Assembly (NCBI GenBank): GCA_016292255.1
Contig: JAEEZZ010000071.1
Coordinates: 1-51,986 of the forward strand
Length of the DNA: 51,986 bases
Direction: 5' to 3'
From: Oscillospiraceae bacterium
GTDB taxonomy: Bacteria > Bacillota > Clostridia > Oscillospirales > Oscillospiraceae
The notes under the pieces were generated by a model. The model saw only the letters and a list, made by a program, of their open reading frames with translations. It was not told where the DNA came from and did not search any database. Position numbers and translations under genes: made by a program. How positions within the stretch are numbered: position 1 is the first letter of the stretch; every line of letters starts with the position of its first letter. Positions 15,012 to 23,788 of this stretch are shown piece after piece.

Positions 15012-17342
15012 TCAGTTGTACGCCTTGTACAGGAAGGTGATGATCTGCGAGCGGGTGCAGGTGTCGTTCACGCCGAAGAGGCCGTTTCCGATGCCCTTGG
15101 TGATCCCGTTCTCTGCGGCCCACAGAATGGCCTTGCAGAACCAGTCGCCGCTGCTCACGTCGCCGAAGGGGCTTTCCATGGAGCTGGGGGCGGGCTTGCC
15201 CTTGGACGCCCAGAGGAAGGTCATGGCCTGGGCTCTGGTGCAGGCCTGGCCCACACCGAAGCTGCCGTCGGACATACCGCTGGTATATCCATTCTCCACG
15301 GCCCACATGACGGGCTTGTAGTACCAGGCATCGGAGGCCACATCGCTGAACGCAGTTTCCGTCCCTGCGGGCTCCGGCTTGCCGTTGGCCGCCCAGAGGA
15401 AGGTGACGATCTGCTCCCGGGTGCAGTCATTGTTGGGGCCGAAGTGGGTGTCGTCCACGCCGGAGGTGATTTCAGGATTCTGGCTGATGGCCCACATCAC
15501 GGGACGGAAGAAATAGTTTTCGCCGGTGACGTCAACAAAACGATCCGCAGCAACAAAGCGGAAGCCGTTCTCCGTGGCGTAGGTCTCGGCAGCAGTGCCG
15601 GGGTAGCCACAGACGGTGAAGTAGTCCAGCTTCACATCTTCGCGTGATTCATCGTCCCACCTGTAGCCAAAAGCGCCCTCACCGATACTGATGACGCTGG
15701 CGGGAACGATTACGCTCTCCAAGGCATAGCAGTTCTCAAACGCCCATTCCCCGATGCTGGCAACGCCGTTGCCGATGGTCACGCTGGTCAGGGCACTGCA
15801 GTCGTAGAACGCCCCGTCTCCGATGCTGGTGACGCTGTCATGAATGGTAACACTGGTAAGGGCAGTGCAGCGGTAGAACGCAGCTTCGCCGATTTCGGTA
15901 ACACTGTTCGGAATGGTCACGCCGGTCAGAGAACTGCAGTCTGCGAACGCCCAGTTGCCGATGCTGGTAACACCGTTTCCGATGGTCACGCCGGTCAAGG
16001 CGCTGCAACGCCTGAACGCCCCGCCTCCGATGCCGGTGACGCTGCCCGGGATGGTCACGCCGGTCAGGGCGCTGCAGTCGTAGAACGCCCCGCTTCCGAT
16101 GCAGGTGACGCTGCCCGGGATGGTCACGCTGGTCAGGGCACTGCAGCCTTCGAACGCATTCTCTCCAATGTCGGTGACGCCGTTGCCGATGGTCACGCTG
16201 GTCAGGGTGATGCAGACGCCGAACGCCCAATCGCCGATACCGGTGACGCTGTCCGGGATGGTCACGCTGGTCAGGGCGCTGCAGTCGTAGAACGTACCTC
16301 CAGCAATTCCAATTGTCCCCTGCTTGATTTCCGCGCTTTCGATCTCTTCTTTCGCCGCAATCAGCCAACTGCCAATATACAGCAGCTGTCCGTCCCAGTT
16401 ATTGCTGTCATTGTAATACGCTGTGCCAGAGAACGCACCGCTGCCGATGCTGGTGACACTGTCCGGGATGGTCACGCTGGTCAGAGCACTGCAGTAGAGG
16501 AACGCCCCCTCGCCGATGCTGGTGACGCCGGTGGGAATCTGATAGGAGGCATCCGGTTTTCCGGCGGGGTACTGGATCAATTCGGATTTTGCCTTGTTGA
16601 AAAGTACGCCATTGACGCTGACATAATTGGGATTGCCGACGGTAACATTGATTGCAGCCAAAGCGTTGCAGCCGAAAAACGCACTGCTGCCGATGCTGGT
16701 GACGCTGGCCGGGATGGTCACGCCGGTCAGGGCGTCGCAATCGTAGAACGCACTCTCGCCGATGCCTGTGACGCTGTCCGGGATGGTCACGCCGGTCAGG
16801 GCGCTGCAACCGTAGAACGCACTCTCGCCGATGCTGGTGACGCCGGCGGGAATCTGATAGGAGGCATCCGGTTTTCCGGCAGGGTACCGGATCAATTCGG
16901 ACTTTTCCTTATCGAAAAGAACGCCATTAGCGCTGGAGTAATTGGGATTGCCGGATACAACGTTGATAGCCGTCAGGGATCTACTGACAAACGCAGATTC
17001 GCCGATGCTGGTGACGCTGGCCGGGATGGTCACGCCGGTCAGGGCGTCGCACCAAGCGAATGCACAGAAACAGATGCTCGTCAAGCCCTCCGGCAGACTG
17101 ACGGCGGAAATTTCCTCGCGGAAGTCTTGCCAGGGGATGTCTTCGCTGGAATTATACTCTGTCATTGGGCCATAGCCGGAAATAGTCAGCAGGCCGGTTT
17201 GCGTGTCGAATGTCCAGGTCAGGTTTTCGCCGCAGCTGCCGGAGTAGGTCTCCGCGTGGGCTTTCAGGCTGACACTGGGCAGCAGGGAGCATACCAGAGC
17301 CAGGCAGAGAAACAGGGCCGCCGTTCGTTTCATTTTTTTCAT
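15012..17342 (-). CDS. Secreted BspA-type leucine-rich-repeat protein with three SLH domains
   Basis: A 776-residue exported surface protein. A signal peptide (KRTAALFLCLALVCSLLPS, cleavage near AHA-E) is followed by a short beta domain. Then comes a long series of roughly 23-residue LRR_5 repeats of the pattern ALTSVTIPDSVTSIGEGAF (about residues 80-570). Three S-layer-homology modules occupy about 590-776 and should bind pyruvylated wall polymer, holding the protein on the cell surface. BspA-type repeats mediate adhesion in several gut and oral bacteria. AGGAGGA lies 7 nt before the second ATG (17342), preferred over the first. Its SLH region is nearly identical in DNA to that of the next gene. 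The repeats differ by few bases, so recombination could change their number. Confidence 0.88.
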   Translation of the reverse strand: MKKMKRTAALFLCLALVCSLLPSVSLKAHAETYSGSCGENLTWTFDTQTGLLTISGYGPMTEYNSSEDIPWQDFREEISAVSLPEGLTSICFCAFAWCDALTGVTIPASVTSIGESAFVSRSLTAINVVSGNPNYSSANGVLFDKEKSELIRYPAGKPDASYQIPAGVTSIGESAFYGCSALTGVTIPDSVTGIGESAFYDCDALTGVTIPASVTSIGSSAFFGCNALAAINVTVGNPNYVSVNGVLFNKAKSELIQYPAGKPDASYQIPTGVTSIGEGAFLYCSALTSVTIPDSVTSIGSGAFSGTAYYNDSNNWDGQLLYIGSWLIAAKEEIESAEIKQGTIGIAGGTFYDCSALTSVTIPDSVTGIGDWAFGVCITLTSVTIGNGVTDIGENAFEGCSALTSVTIPGSVTCIGSGAFYDCSALTGVTIPGSVTGIGGGAFRRCSALTGVTIGNGVTSIGNWAFADCSSLTGVTIPNSVTEIGEAAFYRCTALTSVTIHDSVTSIGDGAFYDCSALTSVTIGNGVASIGEWAFENCYALESVIVPASVISIGEGAFGYRWDDESREDVKLDYFTVCGYPGTAAETYATENGFRFVAADRFVDVTGENYFFRPVMWAISQNPEITSGVDDTHFGPNNDCTREQIVTFLWAANGKPEPAGTETAFSDVASDAWYYKPVMWAVENGYTSGMSDGSFGVGQACTRAQAMTFLWASKGKPAPSSMESPFGDVSSGDWFCKAILWAAENGITKGIGNGLFGVNDTCTRSQIITFLYKAYN

Positions 17343-17408
17343 TTTCATTCCTCCTCAATTTTTGAAGCAGGGGCAGAACAGAAAAAAGTTGCCCCACGCA
17401 ACAAAAGC

Positions 17409-17437
17409 ATTATAAGCTTTCGGCGCACAAAAAGCAA
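17409..17437 (-). promoter_or_regulatory. Promoter of the BspA-type gene
   Basis: Minus-strand TTGCTT (17437-17432), 17-bp spacer, perfect TATAAT (17414-17409). Confidence 0.75.
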
Positions 17438-17457
17438 GCTCAAAAACTGCAAAAAAA

Positions 17458-17495
17458 CCCCTGCATTTTTCGCAAAAACTGCAAAAATGCAGGGG
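17458..17495. terminator. Hairpin between the two SLH genes
   Basis: A 13-bp perfect stem (CCCCTGCATTTTT with AAAAATGCAGGGG) and a 12-nt loop. A-run on one side and T-run on the other fit a terminator for the upstream minus-strand gene (17665-19698). Confidence 0.7.
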
Positions 17496-17556
17496 TGGTT
17501 TTTCAGTAGTGCCGGCAATCTGCCGGCCATCATAGCCCGCCATCGCAGCGCTTTCT

Positions 17557-17661
17557 GGCGCACACTGTGCGCCCCTACGGCAGCCGGTTCCGTGGCGCTG
17601 CCTAAGTGCGCCGCTACGGTTGCCGACCTTTCGCCTGTAGCGCGGGCTATCAGCCCGCCGC
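17557..17661. repeat. Three REP-like palindromes with CTACGG or GTAG ends
   Basis: 17557-17580 (GGCGCAC arms, CCTACGG foot), 17593-17619 (GGCGC arms, GCTACGG foot) and about 17636-17661 (GTAGC foot, GCGGGCTA arms). They directly follow the stop end of the minus-strand gene at 17665. Confidence 0.7.
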
Positions 17662-17664
17662 TTT

Positions 17665-19698
17665 TTACTTGTACGCCTTATACAGGAAGGTGATGATCTG
17701 AGCCCGGGTGCAGGTGTGATTCACGCCGAAGAGGCCGTTTCCGATGCCCTTGGTGATGCCGTTCTCCGCGGCCCATAGGATGGGCTTGCAGAACCAATCG
17801 CCGCTGCTCACGTCGCCGAAGGGGCTTTCCATGGAGCTGGGGGCGGGCTTGCCCTTGGACGCCCAGAGGAAGGTCATGGCCTGGGCTCTGGTGCAGGCCT
17901 GGCCCACACCGAAGCTGCCGTCGCCCATGCCGCTGGTGTAGCCGTGCTCCACGGCCCACATGACGGGCTTGTAGTACCAGGCGTCGGAGGCAACGTCACT
18001 GAACGGGCTCTCCGTCCCCGCTGGCTCCGGCTTGCCGTTGGCCGCCCAGAGGAAGGTAACGATCTGTTCCCGGGTGCAGTCATTGTTGGGGCCGAAGTGG
18101 GTGTCGTCCACACCGGCGGTCACCTGATGATCCAGGGCCCACATCACGGGGTCGAAGAAGTAGTCGCCATCCAAAACGTCCACGAAGGGATTGGGCAGCT
18201 TGGCGATTTCTTCCTTCCGCTCCGCCTGGCAGCGGGCGCAGGTATAGCGCATCTCGCCCACAGCCTGATGGGTGGCCGCCACGGTCACTTCCCCCTCGTT
18301 CCAGTCGTGGCCCGGGGCCGGGATCTCTTCGTAGCTGGTATAGTCGCAGCGGGTGCAGGTATCGTAGGTATCCCAGCCGGCCTCGGTGCAGGTGGCAGGC
18401 TTCGCTTCGTGGTGGACCAGATCGTGGCCCAGGGCCTCGACGGGCCGGGTCTCGACGGCATCGCAGCGGGAGCATTCGCGGTTCTCCTCACCAGCCTCGG
18501 TGCAGCTGGGAGGGGTGGTCTCGTCCCAATCGCCGAAGTCGTGGCCCAGGGCCTCGACGGGCCGGGTCTCGACGGCGTCGCAGCGGGAGCATTCGCGGGT
18601 CTCCTCACCGGCCTCGGTACAGCTGGGAGGGGTGGTCTCGCCCCAATCACCGAAGTCGTGGCCCAGGGCGGGCACGTCGGTATGCACGCGGCTGAGCTCC
18701 GCGCCGCAGCCGGTGCAGTAGACCACCGTGTCATATCCGCCGGGCTCGGTGCAGGTCGCAGCCGCCGAATTTTCCTCAACAGGTTCGCCGGGGGTGTGGG
18801 TATGGAGCGTGGTGGTGTAGCGGGCAAGCGCAGGGCCGCCCTCGTTCAGCTTGTAGATGTTCAGCATGGAGATCCCGCTCATATTGTTTGCGTTCACCAT
18901 GCGCCACTTGTTCGTCAGCGCACCGCTGAGATTGGTCCCGCAGTTCACATAGAAGACGTTGTCGTTGTAGGAGACGGTGTGCTGCAGGGCCAGATGGCCC
19001 TCGTAGGTCGTCAGCGTAAAGGCCGTCATAAAGGCGGTGTTGTAGCGGATGGTCAGGTTGGTCTGATTATCGGGGGTGTAGAGCCAGCCGTTGACCTCGT
19101 CGCCGAGATACCAGCCGCCTTCGACCTGGGTGACGTCGAAATACTTCAGCTCATCGGCAAGGATCTCCTCGGGGTCCTCGGTGAACGCAAAGTTGCTGAC
19201 GTAGGCGTAATTATGGGACTTTTGATACAGGCCGTAGGTCCCGGTGGATTCCGAAATGACGATCTTGTCGCCATCGGAGAACGTGTCGCCCACGCTCATC
19301 TGCGTCAGTGAGGGCGGGTTGCCGTTGTAGTCGTTGTAGGTGAACAGCGCCAGCAGCGTGACGTCGCCCGTGGCGAAATATTCGCCGGTGAGGACGGTCT
19401 CGGGCTGCTCCGCAGCGTTGACGCACTCCTCCAGGACCCAGCCCAGGAAGCGGTAGCCCTGCGGCCCCTCCGCGGTGGGAAGGGTGATGCCCGTCTGGGG
19501 ATCGCAGACCATGGGAGCGATCACGCCGACGTCACCCAGCACAGAGAAGGTGACGGTGAAGCTTTCCCCGAGGGGATCTGCGGGGCTGGCCGCGCAGCTG
19601 TCGGAGCGGGTCTCCGCGCGGGCAGTCAGCGCCGCCTGGGGAAGCATGGCGCAGAGCATGGCCAGGGCAAGAATCAGCGAAAAGATACGTTTTTTCAT
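17665..19698 (-). CDS. Secreted multi-domain surface protein with Cys-rich GHD repeats and three SLH domains
   Basis: A 677-residue exported protein. The signal peptide is IFSLILALAMLCAMLPQAALTARA. Residues about 40-280 form a beta-rich domain of no family I recognise. Residues about 285-480 hold five Cys-rich repeats of the form ATCTEAGxxxxxCxxC...ALGHD; two near-identical copies read FGDWxETTPPSCTEAGEE. Such repeats are common in Clostridia surface proteins and may bind metal or form disulfides. Three C-terminal SLH modules (about 500-677) anchor it to the wall. AAAGGAG precedes the ATG. The SLH DNA closely copies that of 15012-17342, a sign of duplication or gene conversion. Confidence 0.8.
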   Translation of the reverse strand: MKKRIFSLILALAMLCAMLPQAALTARAETRSDSCAASPADPLGESFTVTFSVLGDVGVIAPMVCDPQTGITLPTAEGPQGYRFLGWVLEECVNAAEQPETVLTGEYFATGDVTLLALFTYNDYNGNPPSLTQMSVGDTFSDGDKIVISESTGTYGLYQKSHNYAYVSNFAFTEDPEEILADELKYFDVTQVEGGWYLGDEVNGWLYTPDNQTNLTIRYNTAFMTAFTLTTYEGHLALQHTVSYNDNVFYVNCGTNLSGALTNKWRMVNANNMSGISMLNIYKLNEGGPALARYTTTLHTHTPGEPVEENSAAATCTEPGGYDTVVYCTGCGAELSRVHTDVPALGHDFGDWGETTPPSCTEAGEETRECSRCDAVETRPVEALGHDFGDWDETTPPSCTEAGEENRECSRCDAVETRPVEALGHDLVHHEAKPATCTEAGWDTYDTCTRCDYTSYEEIPAPGHDWNEGEVTVAATHQAVGEMRYTCARCQAERKEEIAKLPNPFVDVLDGDYFFDPVMWALDHQVTAGVDDTHFGPNNDCTREQIVTFLWAANGKPEPAGTESPFSDVASDAWYYKPVMWAVEHGYTSGMGDGSFGVGQACTRAQAMTFLWASKGKPAPSSMESPFGDVSSGDWFCKPILWAAENGITKGIGNGLFGVNHTCTRAQIITFLYKAYK

Positions 19699-20318
19699 CG
19701 CTTCTGAGCTCCTTTCAGGTGCTTCATTTGTGTCTATGTTTTACGAGCCAAGCGGCTCTTTCCCCATTCTATCATACTTTTTCCTTTTTCGATGGCTTTT
19801 TCGGGGATTCCTGAAGTTCATACCGTGCGAACCGGACGACAGAGTGCCGTCCCTACGGTTTGATGTACGCGGTTTGATGTACGCGGTTTGATGAAACGCA
19901 GAGAGTACAATGCTTTGCGGGGATATCCAAAAGGGCACTCCCTTTTGGCCGTTTGAATGAGGGGAGGGTCCAGGGAGGGGGGAGAGATCCGGAATCTTCC
20001 CCCTCCCTGGCCGGTTCTTTGCCTACTTTCTTGCCGGAACAAGAAAGTAGGCCGCCGGAGGCATGACCGGGTTCCGACAACGCGAACGAGCTTAAACAAC
20101 GCAGCTGGCTGGATCGCCCGTTGGGCGATTGTTTGCTTCGCAAACCGGACGAGCAATACCCATAAAGGGCACAGGTGCTCGCCCCTACGGCGGGTACGGG
20201 GTGGCCTCTGCGGGGACGGCCGGTTCCGTGGCGCACAGTGTGCGCCGCTACCGAACCACGGCGGGGCGGGGCGGGCGCACACTGTGCGCCGCTACCGAAC
20301 CCCTACGGCGGCCAGGCG
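19699..20318. other. 620-bp intergenic region made of repeats, no gene seen
   Basis: In order: a palindrome with CTACGG (19834-19858); a 14-bp tandem unit GGTTTGATGTACGC repeated about 2.5 times (about 19858-19893); a purine-rich block; a perfect 13-bp inverted repeat GCCTACTTTCTTG with a 6-nt loop (20021-20052); and palindromes with GCTACCG feet (20230-20253, 20272-20296). Open frames here are short and unlike known proteins. The SLH gene's promoter should lie near 19710-19780, but I see no strong one. Confidence 0.65.
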
Positions 20319-22391
20319 TCAGTTCAGGCTGTTCTCCGGGGCGACGGTGTCGTTGCCGCCGGCGTTGACGAAATAGGCGTCGAAGACGGCCTTGGCGATC
20401 TCGCCCAGAGCGCCGCCCTGGGCGCCCTTTTCTACATAGACGGCAATGGCGATCTGAGGGTCCTCCGCAGGCGCGAAGCAGACGAAGGAGGCGTTATCGG
20501 AACCGTCGGCGCCGTGCTGGGCGGTGCCCGTCTTGGCGCAGACTGCAATGGGATAGTCCCCGAAGACCTTGTTGGCCGTGCCGTTGGGGGAGGATACCGC
20601 CATACGCATTCCCTCCCAGCAGACGTCCCAGGCCTCGCTTGTGGCCCGCAGCCGGGAGGCCACCTCGGGCTTCATCTGATACAGCAGCTGCTGATAGTCC
20701 GCAGAGATGATCCGGTTGAGGAAGGTCGCCTTCAGGCGAGTGCCGCGATTGGCGATGGCTGCCGTATAGACCGCCATCTGCATGGGGGAAAAGCGGTTAT
20801 CCGACTGGCCGATGGCCATGATGATCCGGTCGCCGTAGGTGAAGACCTGCAGGCTGGGGTCGGAGAACAGCTCCTTTTTGGTCTCCGGGTTGGCGCGCCA
20901 GCCCGTGGTCTCGGGCAGCTCCACACCGGTGGGCTCGCCCAGGCCCAGAGCCTTGGCCGTCCGGTCCATGGCCTCCTCGCCCGTCAGCCAGCCCACCTCG
21001 TAGAAGAAGTAGTTGCAGGACACGGCAAGGGCCTCGGCGCAGTTGACGATGCCGTGGGTCTGGTGGCTGGAGGTCCAGAGATAGCACTGGGGCGCGTAGC
21101 CCTGCTCCTCAAATCGGGTATAGACGCCCTGATCCTCCAGGACGTAGTTGCGGTTGATCACGCCTTCGTTCAGAGCGGCGATGGCGGTGACCATCTTATA
21201 GGTGGAGCCGGGGGGATAGGCCTGCATCAGCGCCCGGTTGAAGATGGGCGAATACTTGTCCTGCAGCAGCTTCTCATAATCCTGGGAGAAGGTGACGATG
21301 TTGAAGGTGGGATAGGAGGCCGAGGCCAGCACCGCGCCGGTCTTTACATCCAGCACCACCGCAGCGCCGCCCTCCGCGTCCTTACCTTCGTGCTTGGCGC
21401 CCACGCCGTTCTCCCGCAGATTCAGGATATAGCTCTCCAGAGCCTCCTCCGTGATCCGCTGGTAGTTGATGTCAATGGTCGTCTCCACGTTGGAGCCTGC
21501 CTTTGGCTCCACGGCGTACTCCTGGGAGATGATGTTGCCCTCCCGATCCACCGTGGTACGCAGGATGCCGTCGGTGCCGTGGAGCTGCTCCTCGAAGGCC
21601 TTTTCCAGGCCGTCCTTGCCCACGTAGGCGTCCATGGCGTAGCCCTTTTCCTTGTAGATCTCCCACTCCTCCGGGCTCATGGCCGCAGTACGGCCCAGGA
21701 TATGGGCGGCGTAATTGGTGTTGTACTCCCGGACGGTACCTGCCAGCACCTGCATTCCGGGGATATTCAGCTCCTGGAGCTCCGCCAGCTGGGTGGCGTC
21801 CACGTCGGAGAGCAGGGTATAGGTGGGCAGATAGGTGTAGTAGCGCAGATCCAGCTCATAGCGCAGGCCCAGCACGTCCCGCACGTCCTCGTCCGACCAG
21901 TCGTTGGGGATGTGGAAGCGGGAGCGCATCAGCTTGATCAGCTGGGCAGCGGAGACGTCTGCGTCCCAGTCGTTCTGCCGGAGGAAATCGCGGAAATAGC
22001 CGTTCCAGGTCCCGGAGTAGTTTGCCGTCTCATATTCGTAGGGCTTGACCCGGGTGACGGGCAGGTGATCGGTGTAGCGGATCCCCAGCTCCCGGCAAAG
22101 CCGCGCCAGCTGGCGCAGGCTCTCGTTGGGATCCTCCGAGTTGAACAGGGCGTAGCCGGTGATGATCAGATCGTAGCTGGCCCGGTTGGTCACCAGGACG
22201 TTGCCGTTGCGGTCCAGGATCTCTCCCCGGGCGGCAGTCACTCTGGTATCGTAGGTATAGGTGCCGGTGGAGCCGGAGTTCGTCCGGGGGTTCACCACCT
22301 GGAGCTGGATCAGCCGGTAGGCGAAGGCGCCCATGAGAATGCCGAACACCGTGAGGATCAGGCCCAGACGGAGCTTGAAATTATAGATCAT
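20319..22391 (-). CDS. mrdA: Penicillin-binding protein 2, elongation transpeptidase
   Basis: A 690-residue class B PBP that cross-links peptidoglycan during cell elongation. There is one N-terminal membrane anchor (LRLGLILTVFGILMGAFAYRL, 8-28), the dimerisation domain with RGEILDRNG (55-63), and the transpeptidase domain. The active-site Ser396 is in STYK (396-399), SCN at 458-460, KTGT at 620-623. The ATG at 22391 overlaps the mreD end by 11 bp and follows GGGG at 6 nt; upstream in-frame codons lie inside mreD. Last gene of U32-maf-mreC-mreD-mrdA, the classic rod-shape arrangement. Confidence 0.93.
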   Translation of the reverse strand: MIYNFKLRLGLILTVFGILMGAFAYRLIQLQVVNPRTNSGSTGTYTYDTRVTAARGEILDRNGNVLVTNRASYDLIITGYALFNSEDPNESLRQLARLCRELGIRYTDHLPVTRVKPYEYETANYSGTWNGYFRDFLRQNDWDADVSAAQLIKLMRSRFHIPNDWSDEDVRDVLGLRYELDLRYYTYLPTYTLLSDVDATQLAELQELNIPGMQVLAGTVREYNTNYAAHILGRTAAMSPEEWEIYKEKGYAMDAYVGKDGLEKAFEEQLHGTDGILRTTVDREGNIISQEYAVEPKAGSNVETTIDINYQRITEEALESYILNLRENGVGAKHEGKDAEGGAAVVLDVKTGAVLASASYPTFNIVTFSQDYEKLLQDKYSPIFNRALMQAYPPGSTYKMVTAIAALNEGVINRNYVLEDQGVYTRFEEQGYAPQCYLWTSSHQTHGIVNCAEALAVSCNYFFYEVGWLTGEEAMDRTAKALGLGEPTGVELPETTGWRANPETKKELFSDPSLQVFTYGDRIIMAIGQSDNRFSPMQMAVYTAAIANRGTRLKATFLNRIISADYQQLLYQMKPEVASRLRATSEAWDVCWEGMRMAVSSPNGTANKVFGDYPIAVCAKTGTAQHGADGSDNASFVCFAPAEDPQIAIAVYVEKGAQGGALGEIAKAVFDAYFVNAGGNDTVAPENSLN

Positions 22392-22917
22392 CTTGCACCC
22401 CGATTCTGCCAATGAGCTTCACCAGCGCGTAATGAATGGGCATAAAGAGCATGGAAAGAGCCACCGTAGGAAGAAGAATCCGCCAGTAGTTGCTCAGCGC
22501 AACGGCAGGCGGCAGAATGAGCTTGAACACAAAGATCAGCGATTCGTTCACCAGGCTCACGGCCAGGCAGCACAGCGCAGCGGGCAAAAAGCGCAGCGTC
22601 AGCACCGCCCTGCACAGAACCGCAGAGAGGATGGCCCCCACAGAGAGGACCGCCACAGAGAGATTGCCGAAATCCGCGCCGGACAGGCACCAGAACAGAG
22701 TGGCCAGGATGGCGTAGACGCCGCCCTTCTCCGGGCCCTCCCGAATGCAGACGCAGACGATCAGAATGGGCAGGGGCGACAGCTTCACCCCGAACACAGG
22801 CAGCTGGGTGAGCACCACCGTCTGCAGCAGCAGCACCACCAGCGTCAAAAGCCCATAGAGGGACCACTTTAAGATGCCGAGCCATTGCAGCTTGGTCAGA
22901 TGCAGATGTCTGAACAT
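22381..22917 (-). CDS. mreD: Rod shape-determining membrane protein MreD
   Basis: A 178-residue integral membrane protein with about five or six hydrophobic segments (LLTLVVLLLQTVVL, PLPILIVCVCI, AVLSVGAILSAVLC and others). MreD belongs to the elongasome with MreC, PBP2 and RodA. Identification rests on size, topology and position between mreC and mrdA more than on motifs, which are weak in this family. The ATG at 22917 has GGAGGG about 10 nt upstream. Confidence 0.85.
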   Translation of the reverse strand: MFRHLHLTKLQWLGILKWSLYGLLTLVVLLLQTVVLTQLPVFGVKLSPLPILIVCVCIREGPEKGGVYAILATLFWCLSGADFGNLSVAVLSVGAILSAVLCRAVLTLRFLPAALCCLAVSLVNESLIFVFKLILPPAVALSNYWRILLPTVALSMLFMPIHYALVKLIGRIGVQDDL

Positions 22918-22957
22918 AAAAGGATCCCTCCCTTCCCGTTTCGGTTTGCCGCTTCGG

Positions 22958-23788
22958 TCACTGCTGATCGAAGTCCGTAATGATGAACACCTGCTCCAGA
23001 TCATCCAGATCGGCGGCAGGCTTGAGCAGCGCGTACTTCGCCACACCGGTCTGGTCGAAGTTGGCGTCGGTGATATAGCCGATGATCAGACCCCGGGGAT
23101 AGACCGTGGAGCCCGTGGTCAGCACCTGGTCGTTGTTACGCAGCACGGAGTCCGTGGGCAGATAGTTCATCCGCAGCAGGCCCTCGGAGCCGGTGGCAAG
23201 CGCGCCCTCCACCACGCCGTTGTAGCCTGTGGAGGCCACCGTGGCGGAGATATCCAGGGAGGAGTCCAGCACCGTGGTGACCGTGGCCCAATTCGTCCCG
23301 GCCTCCGTCACCAGCCCCACCACCTGGCCGTACTCCGTCACAGCCACCAGGCCCTCGTGGATGCCGGAGCTGGTGCCCTTGCCGATGGTAAAGGCGGATT
23401 TCCAGTTGCTGTCCACCCAGGAGATCACATAGGCGGAGGCAAAATGATAGTCCTCCCGCTTGGAGGAGAGATCCAGCAGCTGGTGCAGCCGCTCGTTTTC
23501 CCGCTGGAGGGAGTCCGCGCTGCGGACGTTCTCCTCCATGGCGCTGATCTGCGCCTTCAGGGCAGCGTTCTCCGCCTGCAGGGACTCGTAGCGGAACACG
23601 TAGTCATAGTAGCGCTCCACCTGGCGCACCAGGGCGCTGGAGGCGGAGCGGAAGGGCGTCAGGATCGTCTGGACTGTCCGCGACGCCCAGCCCCCCGTTT
23701 TCATGGCCGAGGTCACGGTCACAAGCACGGAGAGCAGCACCGCCGCAACGATGAGCCATTTCGTTTTCGCAGATAGATGTTTTTTCAT
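22958..23788 (-). CDS. mreC: Rod shape-determining protein MreC
   Basis: A 276-residue protein: a short basic start, one membrane helix (WLIVAAVLLSVLVTVTSAM), a coiled coil (about 60-105, YESLQAENAALKAQISAMEE and following) and a beta-rich extracellular domain with VISWVDSNWKSAFTIGKGTSSG and GLVTEAGTNWATVTTVLD. MreC links the cytoskeleton to wall synthesis outside the membrane. ATG 23788 overlaps the maf stop as ATGA and has AGGAG 8-9 nt upstream. Confidence 0.92.
   Translation of the reverse strand: MKKHLSAKTKWLIVAAVLLSVLVTVTSAMKTGGWASRTVQTILTPFRSASSALVRQVERYYDYVFRYESLQAENAALKAQISAMEENVRSADSLQRENERLHQLLDLSSKREDYHFASAYVISWVDSNWKSAFTIGKGTSSGIHEGLVAVTEYGQVVGLVTEAGTNWATVTTVLDSSLDISATVASTGYNGVVEGALATGSEGLLRMNYLPTDSVLRNNDQVLTTGSTVYPRGLIIGYITDANFDQTGVAKYALLKPAADLDDLEQVFIITDFDQQ

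Noticed and set aside
20175-22415. Long plus-strand frame opposite PBP2, and similar frames opposite other genes (for example 15840-17693, 24289-26679, 36236-38110)
   Set aside because: All are shadows of well-identified minus-strand genes.
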